DNA from: Branchiostoma floridae | Taxonomy: Eukaryota; Chordata; Leptocardii; Amphioxiformes; Branchiostomatidae | Assembly (NCBI RefSeq): GCF_000003815.2 | Contig: NC_049990.1 | Span: 17,064,532-17,128,531, forward strand | Reading direction: 5' to 3' | Length of the DNA: 64,000 nucleotides | Part shown: one piece after another, positions 35,998-48,521 of the stretch | Position numbering within the stretch: the first letter of the stretch is position 1 | How the letters are laid out: every line of letters starts with the position of its first letter | Program-made: the position numbers and the translations under genes | Notes under the pieces: model-generated | What the model was told of the DNA's origin: nothing | Seen by the model: the letters and a program-made list of their open reading frames with translations, nothing else | Database searches by the model: none

Positions 35998-38900
35998 TTA
36001 GCTCATCTCAAAGTACATGTAGTTCTGTAAGGGGAAAATGGGCACATTATAATAAAACCCAAAGAACAAAGTCACTTTGCAGACTTAAATTTTTTTTTCT
36101 GAACATGACCTAGCCATGAAGTAGGATCTGAAATTAATTCACTCAATATTCCATCGTTTGTTCCAGGAATCACTTTTATTATTAGTTAAATTATGATACA
36201 AAATATATGATTTTACAGTAAGTACATTGATTGCATGGTTCTGAACTAGGGCTGGGTACCGGTACGGTGTACCGGTACAAAAACGGTTTTTCTTATTGGA
36301 CCGGTGCAGAAAAACCGGACCTGAAAAAATTCTGTGGACCGGATGTTGGACCTATTGAAAAATTAACAGATTATTTTATCAGGCATGCACGCGTTTTGAC
36401 GCTTGCAGGTGGAAGAAAATAACATGAGTGAAGTATAGAAGAGTTTATAGTAATTTCTACCAAGTTTTACAGCCAATCGTACAAGTGCAGTCAGCATTGT
36501 AAGATTTTAAAACGCAAGTGTAGGTCTAATGCTCCACCAAACAGATTTCTTTGTAGTGAAATGGACCATTGGTATGAGTCATACTGAATCAGGTCCAGGT
36601 TCAGGTCCGGACCTGGACCTAATACTTTGGACCTGAACCGGACCTGTACCTGGATTTTCTGCACCGGTACCCACCCCTATTCTGAACTTTTGTGACAATA
36701 TGATATAATAAACAAATATACTTACTTTGTGACAATATGATATAATAAACAAACATACTTACAACCAGGAAGCATGCTCCCAACAGTACTGCCTTCATCC
36801 TCACATCCACCTCAAACGGAACTGGACATTGTAACACAAAAGACTTGTTCATCTTGTTTGTACATCATTGGCATTGATCATCATATTAGCAACTTTCGCA
36901 AGGAATGGTTACAACATGCTGTTCCTTTTTGATATTCAAAAGATTACAATCCTACGTATACAGAGCATGAAATGAAGAATTTGTTTATAACAGATTCAGG
37001 TACGATTTTATATAGTTTCTCTATCAAAATGCCTTTCTCTATCAAAATGCCTTTCCGTTACATTCCAAAAATGTAAATATGAAATAATGGTGGTTGCACA
37101 ATTGAAATGCTCAAATGTTTTGTAATAAAAGGACATGAGGAAAAAGCTTGGAAAGAAAGTATAACATTACATTAAAAGTGATTATGGGAATGAATTTGAA
37201 GACTTACATTCAATCTCAAAGTTCTCGTGATCCATGTTGTACTTGTCCTGTGGCCCTCCCCACCGTTTAGCAATGGACCCGACAGCCTTCTTATCTTCCT
37301 CCAGGGACAGGATCTGATCATATGACATGAAAATTGGTTGACGCTTTTACTTATTTTTCAATGGCTGTCAATGTTTACTACGTGATAATAACGTTTGATG
37401 TCTGGTTCGAGCAGAGGCTGGACCAAAGTAACTAAAGAATGTAAGACTCAATGTATTACTACTATTTTTATGCACGCAGCAACTTAACGTATGGCGGTAA
37501 ACAACAGCAACAGCAATAGGTCAGCCCTCGGTATTAACAAGAGAATAAGGCTGCAGCTTTTTTTTTTCAGCTGAAGTTTGAAATTTAAAATAGTTCGGTT
37601 GGATGGTCTTCGTGTGTTTTGTTCCTAAGAATTGCTGTGCTAAAATCTACCAGTTGGAGACGAAAAACGTACAGCTTGTTTGTGCGGTTTTGGTCCTTTT
37701 GATTCGAAAAATTATGAATTTCAGAGATACAGAACGAATTTTCTTACGTTTTGTAATTTTGTTGTCTTCTTAGTCATACTTTTACGTGTGCAATATCTAA
37801 ATTATTAAAAATCGGCGAAATAACACAACAGTGCCGCACCGGTGCCCCAAGTGCAGTGAGATTTCACCTTTACCTTGTACTCCATGTTACTGAAGCAGCG
37901 GCACGGACAGGCGGGACCCCGGATGTGGTACCACGGCTTCTTGTCCGCGTCCTGAACCTCCAGAATCCCGTGGAATATATTCCATCTGAAAAGGGAGACA
38001 GTGCTGTGAGTTTTAACATAAAGAGCCTAAACTTTAAGGCTAATGCATCTTGCAGCGACTCACATTTTTAGTAGCCTCAGGTTGATTCTTGGCCCACCCA
38101 AAATCCGACCACCCTTGCACTGGGAGGGCCAGCTATAGCCCTGGATAGCGAATTTTGTGTTACACAGACATTTTCGGAAAGGTATGAAAGCTTTCAGCAC
38201 AAATTGAACAATTACATGATAAAGCTTTTTTTTGTATCGTAGGATACATTTGGGCTGCAAATAATTTGACAAAACAAGACTATCCCATAGATATTAAGTC
38301 TTGATCAGGACGTCTTTAAAAAACGCCAATCTATAGATATTTGTATTTTAACTCAAGGCATTGCCTGGACAGTGGCGGGGTGGACACAGGCTATCTGCTG
38401 CAGTCACTAGTTTCCAAAGTCACGTCCCGGAAGCTGCAGTGGACGGGTCCAGTGTCAGCCGCAAATTTGGGTACTAGGTTAGGTTTAGTTTTTCATAGTG
38501 TATTTTCATAGTTTTGCCTACTTTTGCTTGACGTAGCCCAGGGTCTCCCCGTCGCCTGTCTTGACGGTGACAGTCATGAGACAGCAGGGACAGCAGCAGG
38601 CGTCACAGCGCGCTGGCCGCACCAGGTGCAGCACCTCCCGGGACAGCTTGTCGTACAGCCGCATGTGGAAGGCGCGGGCAGGGCCGCAACACTGCCGGCA
38701 GAAACAGTTCGTCTCTGTGAACAAAGGGGAACGTTTTTTAACAATGTTGTATGCACCTGTGATTTCTTATCGATCTATCGTACTGTATTTGATTTATTCT
38801 TAAGCCCATTAGATAGCTCCATTTATGTCATGATAGTTAGATACCACAAAGATTAAGATGCAAGCTTTCTAAAGTGCAGTATTTGCCTGATATTCACTTG

Positions 38901-39232
38901 GCGACAAAGGGAATACTACACAATTATACAATCTCAAGCATCAAGAAAATACGGCCCCATGTGGTTTCAATCGGCAAAGCAATACATGGAAGAGCTAAAG
39001 AGGAATAGCTTCCGATACAGAAGTATGTTTCTGCATGTTTAAACCTCACTGAAGTTATTTGTGGTTCTCATTATCGATTAGTACTGCTCAACATCTGCTT
39101 GTTGTAGTTCCTCACCTTCCGACGCAAAATACACCTGTTGTCCTCTGCCGTTCTTGATGACGTAATCGTTGTTTTCAAAGTTGCATACAGGTCCTGTGAG
39201 AAAGACAAGGATTGCAGATATCATATGTGAAA

Positions 39233-39270
<38 letters not shown>

Positions 39271-40360
39271 GTTAATTCTTTCTCTATTAATTTATCTTTG
39301 CCGTAGCCTTACACAGACCTTATTTAATGGCAAGCTTCTTCTAATCTTATTCGTGAGTTGATATTTCGTACTAAATCTAAACACGCCACATTCAAGTTGC
39401 TTAAAGCACTTTCCTTTCATGCGAGTGAAAAAAGACACATTTATTTATAGCTTTGGGTGTTGACTTCGCTAGAAATCTAGTTCATGTTATTAAGAGTCAA
39501 CACAATAACTAATACGCTCAGAAACTTAGTCTCTACTGTCACTGATGTAACAGCATTGTCGTGGCGACGAGTCAACAGGTCCCTTTTACTGCGTGTTTGA
39601 GGAAGTCATTAGGACACCTACCATCGATGCGGCCAGTGATTCTGAATGGTGCCTATAATCATGGCAACGTAAGACTACGCGTAAATAGAAATTGTACCAT
39701 GCAAAAACGATACAATTGTTCACTTCATGGGGGGAATTACAGTTTATGAACTCAAGACGAATTTTGAGGTTCTGTTTGACTTGTTCAGTGTATAGATGTC
39801 GATTCTAAAGTTTTGTCAATCAAGGTGATAAGATACGCCATATAGCAATTACTCAAGCAAACTTAAAATTGGGATTTCGAAAACGGTCAGACGTTCGAGA
39901 TAACACCCGTTATCTTTCGTCAATGACACTTAAAATATATAGTTTTATTTCCTACCTATGGGAAGTGAGAAAACGACAACGTAACCCCCACCCCCTTTGA
40001 CAGGCATCGTACAATTTATGTAAGTTGTTCCCCTTCCGTTTTTCTACCATTTCCTTTGCAATCAGTTGAATCTACCGCTCGGTGAGCCTTCCGAGTGACA
40101 ACAACTACTTTAGCATCATGCCTATGGTCTATCGACAAAAGCGACACAGTTTAACATCACTTATCCTCTACTTGTTCCATCTTACCTTCTGGCCCGTATG
40201 TCTGTGATATGCGGAGCTTGTCCAGGGTGGTGAGATACTCCAGACCGGCGGGACAGTTGGTAGGCTTGTCCGGCGGTCGTCCCATCCATGTTACCAGCTC
40301 CAGACTTTCCTCTCCCTTCCCGCCCTTTTTCGGCTGCTTGTCAACAACTCGGGCCGACAT
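35998..40360 (-). CDS. PLSCR: Phospholipid scramblase, 7 coding exons
   Basis: Exons, 5' to 3': 40186-40360, 39116-39193, 38522-38714, 37874-37985, 37208-37313, 36763-36821, 35998-36024. All junctions have GT/AG and keep frame, giving 249 residues. It lacks the long proline-rich N-terminus of human PLSCR1. Family landmarks are NCPAGLEYLTTLDKL, the palmitoylation-type cluster CDACCCPCC, PACPCRCF, a potential Ca-binding stretch (DHENFEIEF), and the C-terminal single membrane segment MKAVLLGACFLV ending in NYMYFEMS. In the family such proteins bind Ca and move lipids or signal at the plasma membrane. The exon 6 donor is duplicated (36689-36762), and a hAT MITE lies in the last intron. The paralogue number cannot be assigned. 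Confidence 0.95.
36247..36679. mobile_element. hAT-type MITE, copy 2 (scramblase last intron)
   Basis: It has TAGGGCTGGGTACCGGTAC and GTACCGGTACCCACCCCTA inverted ends. A perfect 8-bp duplication TTCTGAAC is at 36239-36246 and 36680-36687. It is longer than copy 1 (433 against 287 bp), with the same GGACCTG-rich right part. Confidence 0.9.
36689..36762 (-). repeat. Tandem 37-bp duplication of the scramblase exon 6 donor site
   Basis: Two copies of a unit ending, on the minus strand, with GTAAGTAT(G/A)TTTG at its 5' side lie at 36726-36762 and 36689-36725. The first is the normal donor of exon 6. The second is an equally good GTAAGT 37 nt downstream. There is one difference between the units in the stretch read. 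Confidence 0.88.
39230..39270. repeat. (AATC)n microsatellite
   Basis: About nine perfect AATC units in scramblase intron 1. Confidence 0.95.
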
Positions 40361-43300
40361 GTTGGCGCCCTGAGAACCCTTAAACCTGTTACTCTCGTCT
40401 CAGATGGCCGTAGAAATATAGCTTGAAGTCAACACAGCGAAGACCTTATCTTCTCGGGTAGTCGGTCAGATCTAAAATTCTAGACTACCCTGCTGTTCCC
40501 TTTGGAATACGTCAGCTTGCATCAACAAGTTACTGTTGTCCACCTTCTAACCAAAATAAGACATTCGACTTAAAATCCCGTAGGTATCACCTTCTTGGTT
40601 TGTTTCCTCTTCCTGTGTTGTCACAACTGGTTGGCCATAGACTATAGGTCCGTTCTTCTCTGCCGTGGGTTTGCGTGTGGCAGAACGAAGTACTTTCCAC
40701 CTCGGAATCTGTCAACGGTTTCCAACAGAACACCCTTATAAATGTCCCCACATAGAAGAGCAAAAACACTGCCCTGTAAACCCAGAGTCAACTACCGTCT
40801 TCAAAACAAGACCTGGCAAGGAATCGTTGGACACAACTTGGTTCAATCCCGCTGCTCTCACACTGTCACGAAATGACGCACCTGTTGTATTTGTGCCTGA
40901 CAACAAAGACTTAAACACCAGCCCCTTTCAACAGAACGTGCGTTCTCCTGTGCTGTAGCACTTTTCAAGTGGCTGCACTCAAAAGGGTGTCCAATATCAA
41001 CATTTCAGGGGAGAGTTTCTAATCCCTCAAACATTACCTTCCAGCACAAAGCCCGTGCCTGCTGAGTTGTTGACTTAGCCAACTAATCTTTTAGTAAAAC
41101 CATTTCCCTCTAATCCGGTGTCGGATTTGTTACACAGCAACACCGCTCCTGTTTTGCTGGTTGTTGGCGCTATGGTGTATGTTTTTACTTTATGATAACA
41201 AAAATGTTAATGTTTAATTTTTTCTCTACCCCTAGTTTAATATGATTGAGTGTAGCCGTAGAAATAAAACTTATTTGGTTTCCGTATTTGTAAGGCCTTA
41301 CTGACTTGCGGTATCATGTTGCTGGTTTTTGCTTTATGATAACAAACATTTTGATGTTTATTTTCCCAATTATCCTTTTTTTTATATCATTGAGTGTAGC
41401 CGTAGAAATAAAAAGTATGTGGTTTCCGTATTTGTAAGGCCTTACTGACTTCATTTTACCAATGATATCCTAAGGAAACCCCTAAACTAATACAGGAGAG
41501 CGAATGAAAAAGTCCAGGACAAAAGAATGCTGCAAAAATACAAGACTTAACATCCCATCCACTCTTTCAAAGGCTTGGTTTGTCTTATGTTCACATCTTA
41601 TAGGATTGAAGGAGACAGTTGTCACCACAATGGCAATATCTAAAAAAAAGTTTTACTGCCATTCTTGTTAGAAGACGGGTAGTGGATTGGAGGAGTTCTG
41701 TTAAACACATATGCATTCCGTCTATTCCGTGCATTCCGTAAAGACTATTAAATTCTTGAATTCATGGAAAGTACTATATTATGGCATATAGAGTTCACAG
41801 CATGGATTAAAATTGCCTCCTAGCAGTTCAAGACATCATTGCAGATGCAATCACTTATTGCTGCAAAACTAATATGAAACGCTAGGGGGCATCAATGACA
41901 CGTGGCGAGTGTCTACATGCCCGGTTGACTAAAGCGCTAACGCTTATAATTTTCCGCACCAGGCGTTTCTACAGCAGACAATAACGTGGTTATTATTTGA
42001 GATTTTACTGCTTATTTACACAAGACAATGATAGTTACTGCTTATATTTTATGATAAAGTTTCTACGTACTGTAGAATTTCCATACATGGTCGACGGTCT
42101 GCTATCAGAAATCTAGAGAAAAACAAAACAAAATTGCTGACATTTACAAACAAAATATCGTCAAACGCATCAAAGCGTTGTTAACGTTTGCAACGTGTTT
42201 GGCAGCAAAAGTCTGTCAGATTTCTGAAACATCAACAGTTATATTTTAAAGGGAACTTTCTCAAGGCGGTCGATTATGTCACCACACAAACCAGGCACAT
42301 AAAACTAACGCATATATTTCTGCATTTACAGTAGATGATGTGCACATTTATGAATGTTAACATATCCCAGTTCAATTCGGTGTAAAACTAAGTGTGAAAC
42401 GTCCTTCTGACATGGATAAATAATTATGTAATATATAATACGTTATGGACAATTTTAGAACATCTAATAGTCTCAAAGTCTCAAGGTCCCATACTAAATA
42501 TCCGAATGTTTATATGACACCATGGGCTGATGTACAATATATTATATTATATTCTTTACTATACCAGAGGAGTGTCTACGTAATCATGAGAATTTCATGG
42601 AACTATGAGGGTTTTAGGGAATACATACGCTCTAGCGTTTTTCAGAACTTTTACAGTCCACTTCTATAGCTTTGGTTTTACCAAGGTATTATCTGTCATC
42701 CTCTTTCTCTTTACCTGCATGTATGCAGGTATGGTTTTCACGGGCGTGGGAAAATTTGGAAGCTGGGGATTTAGGGCGCTGTATCTCGAGAACGGATGGT
42801 GCGAGCACAACGATTTTTGGTATGCGGGTTGGGGGTGGTAGCTTGACACTCAGGTTTGATTTTGGGCCTCCTGGCTCTTGAACTTGACATTGCAGGTGGC
42901 ATTTTTGGTGTTTTGGGGGCACTTTTGGCGCTGTGTGTCTGGAACGATACGCGCGACTGCGACGTATTTCTACACATGGGTGGGGGTTGTTGCTTGTTGC
43001 CTAGGATTGACTTTGGGCCTTGTCGCGTTTGAACTTGACCCGGCAGGTCGAATTTTGTGTCCGGGAGGGGTATTTCCGGAGTTATATCTTTCATACTGTG
43101 CATGCTCCAATTCTCACCCAATGACTGAATACACTAATAACTGTTGCCTCACAAAAGAAAGACAATTGCTGAATCAGTAAACCAATCAAACTTTATTCAA
43201 ATCAAAACGTCAAATATTTTGCAGTAGGAGTACCATTACAAGGTAGAAAACCATAAGTTATTATTAGATTTTATTTTATTCTCTAAATCATTTTAAAGTT

Positions 43301-44130
43301 TCTAAAATACCTTTTCTCATTTCCCAAAAATATTTGCTTGACAATGTGAGTTTTTGTGACTTGATAGTTTTTGCATGCTATAATGTTTCCTTGTGAATTC
43401 TTGGGTGATTTAATGTGTTTAATGAAATATCATTTGTCAAAAAAAATATACTTATTCTGATAATACATAATTCAACTGGCCTGCTTTTCATTCTAAGTGG
43501 GTCATTTTGAATTATAACCTGAAGTGATATTTTTAAATGAGAACTCTTCCCTTAATTTGGTCTGTTATCTGATAATGTTACAAATTCTGTGTATCTTGCT
43601 GATTTTTTTTATATTTCTATTCTACAAGTTTTCATGCAACTTATTCAATCAATCAATCGTTGGCATGCATCATTAATCAAGCAAAAGCAATAAAAAGCAG
43701 TAGCTTTTCGAACTGACCAAAACCTTGTATAATGACACAAGTGGCATATCAAGAAACTATTATGTGTTTGGACATGTTAATCATTATTTACTTTCCTTTG
43801 TTAAGCACGGCTATAAATATGCTTCTGGCAATGACATATTTAGAGGAATTTTTTGTCTAACTTCTCAAAAATGTTTTCTATTTCTGATTACAAAATTTGT
43901 CGAATATTTAGACAAGTTTATTAACATTTTCATTGGCATTACGAAAATAATACGGACGGTATTATTTCTTCTGAGCATGCCACTTTGAAGTGTTACATGG
44001 ATTGATACAAGAATTTAAATAGGAACGTTTTTTTTTAATTCTAAACAATTTTGGCCTGTATTCAAATGTTACAAATTTTGTACTTTCCTAATGAAATCCT
44101 ATCTGTGTTGGTGGAATCTATAGTTGACAA
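40361..44130. other. Intergenic region upstream of the scramblase gene
   Basis: No gene is recognised. A 97-codon frame at 40665-40958 (plus, no ATG) has protein-like composition but no known motif or splice context. Two units with period 145 bp (ending 41307 and 41452, TAAGGCCTTACTGACTT, each with GAAATAAAA) follow. The part at 42690-43110 has GGGTGTGGG/TTTGGGCC blocks similar to the repeat at 45338-46400. The rest is AT-rich. Confidence 0.5.
41160..41452. repeat. Two tandem ~145-bp units with polyadenylation-like signals
   Basis: TTTATGATAACAAA, TTGAGTGTAGCCGTAGAAATAAAA and GTAAGGCCTTACTGACTT each occur twice in the same order, about 145 bp apart. AATAAA in both suggests a 3'-UTR-like origin, unproven. 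Confidence 0.75.
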
Positions 44131-44134
44131 AGTT

Positions 44135-44241
44135 TAAACTTTGTTTCAACACAACAGAAGAAAGACTCACCATAAATTTTCGGAGTACTCGACCAAAAAC
44201 TTTGGGTGAGTCTTTCTTCTGTTGTGTTGAAACAAAGTTTA
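44135..44241. repeat. Perfect 37-bp inverted repeat with 33-nt loop
   Basis: Arms at 44135-44171 and 44205-44241 are exact reverse complements (AAACTTTGTTTCAACACAAC...). The loop itself has a small palindrome CGGAGTACTCG. It is a possible foldback element or hairpin RNA. Confidence 0.9.
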
Positions 44242-44984
44242 CACTTTCTACTCTCCTGTTGCTTTTATATTTCTACTGAGCAAGCTTTTATGCAATTTGA
44301 TGAGAAGCACAAGCAATGTTAACGAGCATTTGTACCTGAAAAATTCTCATAAACTAAAACTTATAAGTGACTTATCATAAGACAAGGACATGCAACTATT
44401 TTGGACATGCGACATTATTTACTTTCCTTTGTTAACTACAGTCATAACCACCACTTTAGGCAGTCAAAAATCTAGAGAAATTTTTGTTGACATGTTTCCG
44501 ATTATCATGAAAATGATAAACGCAAACAGCCTGCTTTTTACTCTAGTAATGCAACTTTGAAGTGAAAGATTAATTGAAATGATGCTTTAAATTTGTAATT
44601 TTTCCTTTGACCTTTTAGATAGAACTGCCACTTTTTTGTTGTTGAGATGACGAAATTCTTACATACACATGATAACATTTGTCGAAAGTTTAGTTTTTTT
44701 GACGTTACTAATTCTGAAAACAATACATTTACTGATCATTCTTGCTTTCCACCTGAGCTCTCCACTTAAAAGTGTAGCATGAATTGTTTTAGTTTAAATC
44801 TTGATTTAAAGAGGAACTTTTCCTTTGGTCATAAATATAATATTCAGTCTGTTATCACATGTTTGTACTGATCTGCTCTGCAAGCTTTCTTGCAATTGTA
44901 ATTATTTATTTGAGACTTACCACATTTGTGGAATGATTGACAGGTGACTATCACCTTTTCAACATGTCAACCCAGAGACCAAAC

Positions 44985-45255
44985 TGTAAGGTTTGATCCA
45001 CTCACACCGGGAAGGACCACTACTTTGGTGGGTTCTTAAATGTGCTCGAGGTGTGGTCTTCTAAAACATTTAACGTCCTATCCGAGGGACAGCCCTAACT
45101 GGAGCTAGGTACTCATTTCTACCCGAGTCAAGTGAGGAAGGTTGGGTAAAATGCCTTTCCCAATGGCACAAGATCGGCGACATATCAGCTGATTTGAACC
45201 TGGGACCTCTAGGTTCCGGGACAAACACCCTGTCGTTACACCATATGACCCCACA
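44985..45255 (-). mobile_element. tRNA-derived SINE, copy 2
   Basis: On the minus strand a decayed tRNA-like head (B-box-like GGTTCAAATCAG, 45189-45200) is followed by GGGAAAGGCATTTTACCCAA, CTCACTTGACTCGG and GAGTACCTAGCTCC. This is the same family as 185-385 but with a longer tail, GAAGACCACACCTCGAGCAC. Confidence 0.72.
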
Positions 45256-45337
45256 ATTAAGCACACACAATATTTACAAGCAGAAGTACTAGTTTGTCTA
45301 CCTGACCAACATCTTATCGTCACAATGTGACATAATA

Positions 45338-46400
45338 ATTACCTCCATGAAATGTCATGGAGGTTATATTTTACCCTGCGTTTGTGTGTGTGTGTGTCTG
45401 TCTGTCAACAAGATAACTCAAGAACGGCTGGATGGATTAGTTTCATATTTGGTGTGGTGGTGGGGTGTGACAAAAGCTAAAAGTGTTTAGATTTTGGGCC
45501 CCCTAGCGACTTTCCTTGGTACTGCAGCGCCACTTCCGGTTTTGCTATCTCGTGTTCTGAACAAGATATGGTCCCAATTTTTGGGTGTTAGATAGCTCTT
45601 GTGCTCAGGAATAAGTGACATAAGTTTGGGCCCCCTAGCGTCTGGTTTTGGGATAGCAGGGGCATTTCTGTCAGAAACTTCTGAAGTGGATAACTCAAGA
45701 AGGAAACAATGGATTTTCATGATTTTTGGTATGTAGGTACCTTAGACAATGTTATACAAGATAAAATACAAATTATGCAAAATTAGATTACATTTGCATA
45801 ATTAATGAGCTTATTCTATCATAGCAGTTTTTCAATGTATCTCTTGTACCGGACATGATATGGTTTTGATATTTGGGTGGTAGATAGCTTTCAACGTCAT
45901 GGCAAAGTGGGGCAAGTTTCAGACCCCTAACATTTAATTGTGGAACTGCAGGGGCATTTTTGTCAAGACACTTCAAAGAGGATAACTGCAGAAAGGAACG
46001 ACGGATTGGCATCATTTTAGGCATGCAGGTAGCTTGGGCAAAGATGTTTATAATGATATAAATTTTATGCAAATGAGGACTTAATTTGCATAATTAATGA
46101 GGAAATTGTACAATTCCATTGTTTTCAATAGCTGAACTTTCGTAAATGTAACACATGTAATTTATGATAGGTGAGAGATAAGCAGATACCAAATATGCAA
46201 GTGAGGAACTGATTTACATAATATATACAGAAATAGCAAATCCACATAATGACTAATATTGGGAATTTCATAATTGTGACATGTGTACGTTAGTCAATGA
46301 TGAACATCGCCATACATAAATTATGTAAATGGTAGTCATTTGCATGAAATTTACAAAAGCTCTAAATTTTCATGGAGGTATGAGGTCGCCGAACTCTAGT
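45338..46400. mobile_element. Interspersed repeat with TCATGGAGGT inverted ends
   Basis: The left end has ACCTCCATGAAATGTCATGG followed by GAGGTTATATTTTACCC and a (GT)n tract. The right end has AAATTTTCATGGAGGTATGA. The body has internal repeats of GATAACTCAAGAA-G and TTTTTGGTATGTAGGTA and blocks TTTGGGCCCCCTAGCG. No ORF with known motifs is present. Partial relatives are at 1080-1745, 16670-17320 and 42690-43110. Confidence 0.65.
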
Positions 46401-46763
46401 TATCTATTGTACAGTTATTTCGCTTCTTTATCATGCACAACCATTTAAGGCAGTCAGAAATACAATTTAACACATAAAGTCCTGAAAATAAAGTATACTA
46501 TAGAAAATCCAACTTGGTAATTTAACACACCATGTCTTATAGCCTTACTATTTGAACATATTCAAAGACATAACACACATTGTAACATTATTCAAAATGG
46601 TAATAAGATTACATATAGCATCTATGAAATAAGGTAAATATGCTTCACAAAGTCTTTTCAAACCAGTACATTTACTGATGACAAATAGAAGTAGACACAC
46701 CATAGACTAAATCTATGATATTACACACATAAACACGCAAACAACTTATAAATAGTGGTAGTG
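46401..46763. other. Unassigned intergenic sequence
   Basis: AT-rich sequence in which no gene or repeat is recognised. Confidence 0.5.
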
Positions 46764-48521
46764 GGATCAGTTCAACGTTATGTCATGACTCCAGAGATGA
46801 CCAAACCGTGTTTTCATCCGAGTGACTTTGTTCCGTTCCTTCAATCAGGAGAACAAACTGTTATTCTTGATCCTAAATTTCAACCTATTTGCGGCGCAGT
46901 AGAGACTACTTTTACACATCGCAGTCGCCGCATGAACATGAGACTGACTGACTGGCGGACAGTTGACGTGAAAGATCCTCCGGCATGTCTTCCAATTCTG
47001 TTTTCTTCCCAGACACCCCTCAAGCTCGCAGTGGCCGACCAGAGAGATTCGTTGACAGTATAAGACAAAATTCCTAGATCCTAGACTAAACTGCTAAATA
47101 TTACAAACACAGAAACACCAAAATGGATCGGCAATGGTGGAGGGATCAGTTCAACACTTCATTTTGTCACCACTCCAGAGATTACCACACTGCATCAGTC
47201 TTGTGCTTNNNNNNNNNNNNNNNNNNNNNNNNNNNNNNNNNNNNNNNNNNNNNNNNNNNNNNNNNNNNNNNNNNNNNNNNNNNNNNNNNNNNNNNNNNNN
47301 NNNNNNNNAGGAGATTGATCCTAAATGTCAATCAGTAGTTTTTACGCTGTAGAGCAAATTGTTTTTTCTTACTCAGTACAGTAGCCACATGCCCAGGATC
47401 CATCGCATGGATGGTTGACTGGCAGGAAGTTGACGTGAAAGATCCTCCAGCATGCCTAACAATTTTGTTTTTTCCCAGACACTCCTCAAGCTCGCAGTGG
47501 CAGACCAGAGAGATTTGGTGACAGCAGAAGACACAATTCCTAGATCCTACACTAAATTGCTGAATATTATATTATTTACACACACAGAAACACAAAAATT
47601 GATCGGCAATGGTGGAGGATCAGTTCAACATTCATTATGTCACCACTCCAGAGATGAACACACCGCATCAGTTTTGTTCTTTGAATTAAGTCCATCAAGA
47701 GGACAAGCAGTTATCATTGATCCTAAATGTCAAGCAGTAGTTTTTGCGCTGCAGAACAGCTTGTTTTTTCTTACACAGCGCAGTTGACAAATGTCCAGGT
47801 TCCATCACGTGGAGGGCTGACTGGCAGGCAGTTGACGTGGAAGATCCTCCGGCATGCCTAACAATTCTGTGCCCTTCTCAGTCACTCCTCAAGCTCGCAG
47901 TGGCAGACCAGAGAAATTTGGTGACAGCAGAAGACAAAATTCCTAGATCCTGGACTAAATTGCTAAATATTACGCGCACGGAAACACCAAAATGGATCGG
48001 CAATGGTGGAGGGATCAGTTCAACATTCATCATGTCACCACTCCAGAGATGAACACACCGAGCCAGTCTTGTGCTTTGATTTACGTCCATCAAGAGAACA
48101 AGCAGTTATCATTGATCCTAAATGTCAATCAGTAGTTTTACGCTGTAGAACAAATTGGTTTTTTAACACAGCGCAGTCACCACATGTCCAGGTTCCATCA
48201 CGTGGAGGGCTGACTGGCAGGCAGTTGACGTGAAAGATCCTCCCGCATCCCTGCTTCCTTCACAGACACTCATCGAGTTCCCAGTGGCCGACCAGAGCGA
48301 TTTGGTGACAGCATGAGACAAAATTGCTAAATATTACACAGAAACACCAAAATGTATCTGCAATGGTGGAGGGATCAGTTCAATATTCAACATGTCACGA
48401 CTACAGAGATGAACACACCGCATCAGTCTTGTACTTTGATTTACGTCCATCAAAAGAACAAGCAGATGTCATTGATCTTAAATGTCAATGAGTAGTTTTA
48501 CGCTGTAAACGCTGTTTTTTC
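46764..48521 (-). repeat. Tandem array of degenerate PHD-coding 3' exon copies
   Basis: The landmark GGATCAGTTCAAC marks units at 46764, 47143, 47617, 48012 and 48372 (about 360-395 bp each, one interrupted by a 100-N gap). On the minus strand each unit contains a copy of the end of the adjacent protease gene. For instance, the unit ending near 48170 still encodes IFHVNCLPVSPPRDGTW and CGDCAV. The Cys-rich first half is damaged by stops (for example CHCELEE then TGA near 47900). None has an obvious start or splice acceptor of its own. They look like duplicated pseudo-exons. Confidence 0.85.
47209..47308. other. Assembly gap (100 N)
   Basis: The gap lies inside the tandem PHD array, so the true number of units may be larger. 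Confidence 0.99.

Noticed and set aside
36619-36852. 77-codon minus frame as a separate gene
   Set aside because: It is scramblase exon 6 read through both introns; kept only as a possible retained-intron form.
40665-40958. 97-codon plus frame
   Set aside because: It has no ATG, no recognised motif and no convincing splice context. It may be chance or a decayed exon.
46755-48233. Plus-strand frames of 70-110 codons in the tandem array
   Set aside because: They are antisense shadows of the PHD-coding repeats. They recur only because the unit is repeated.
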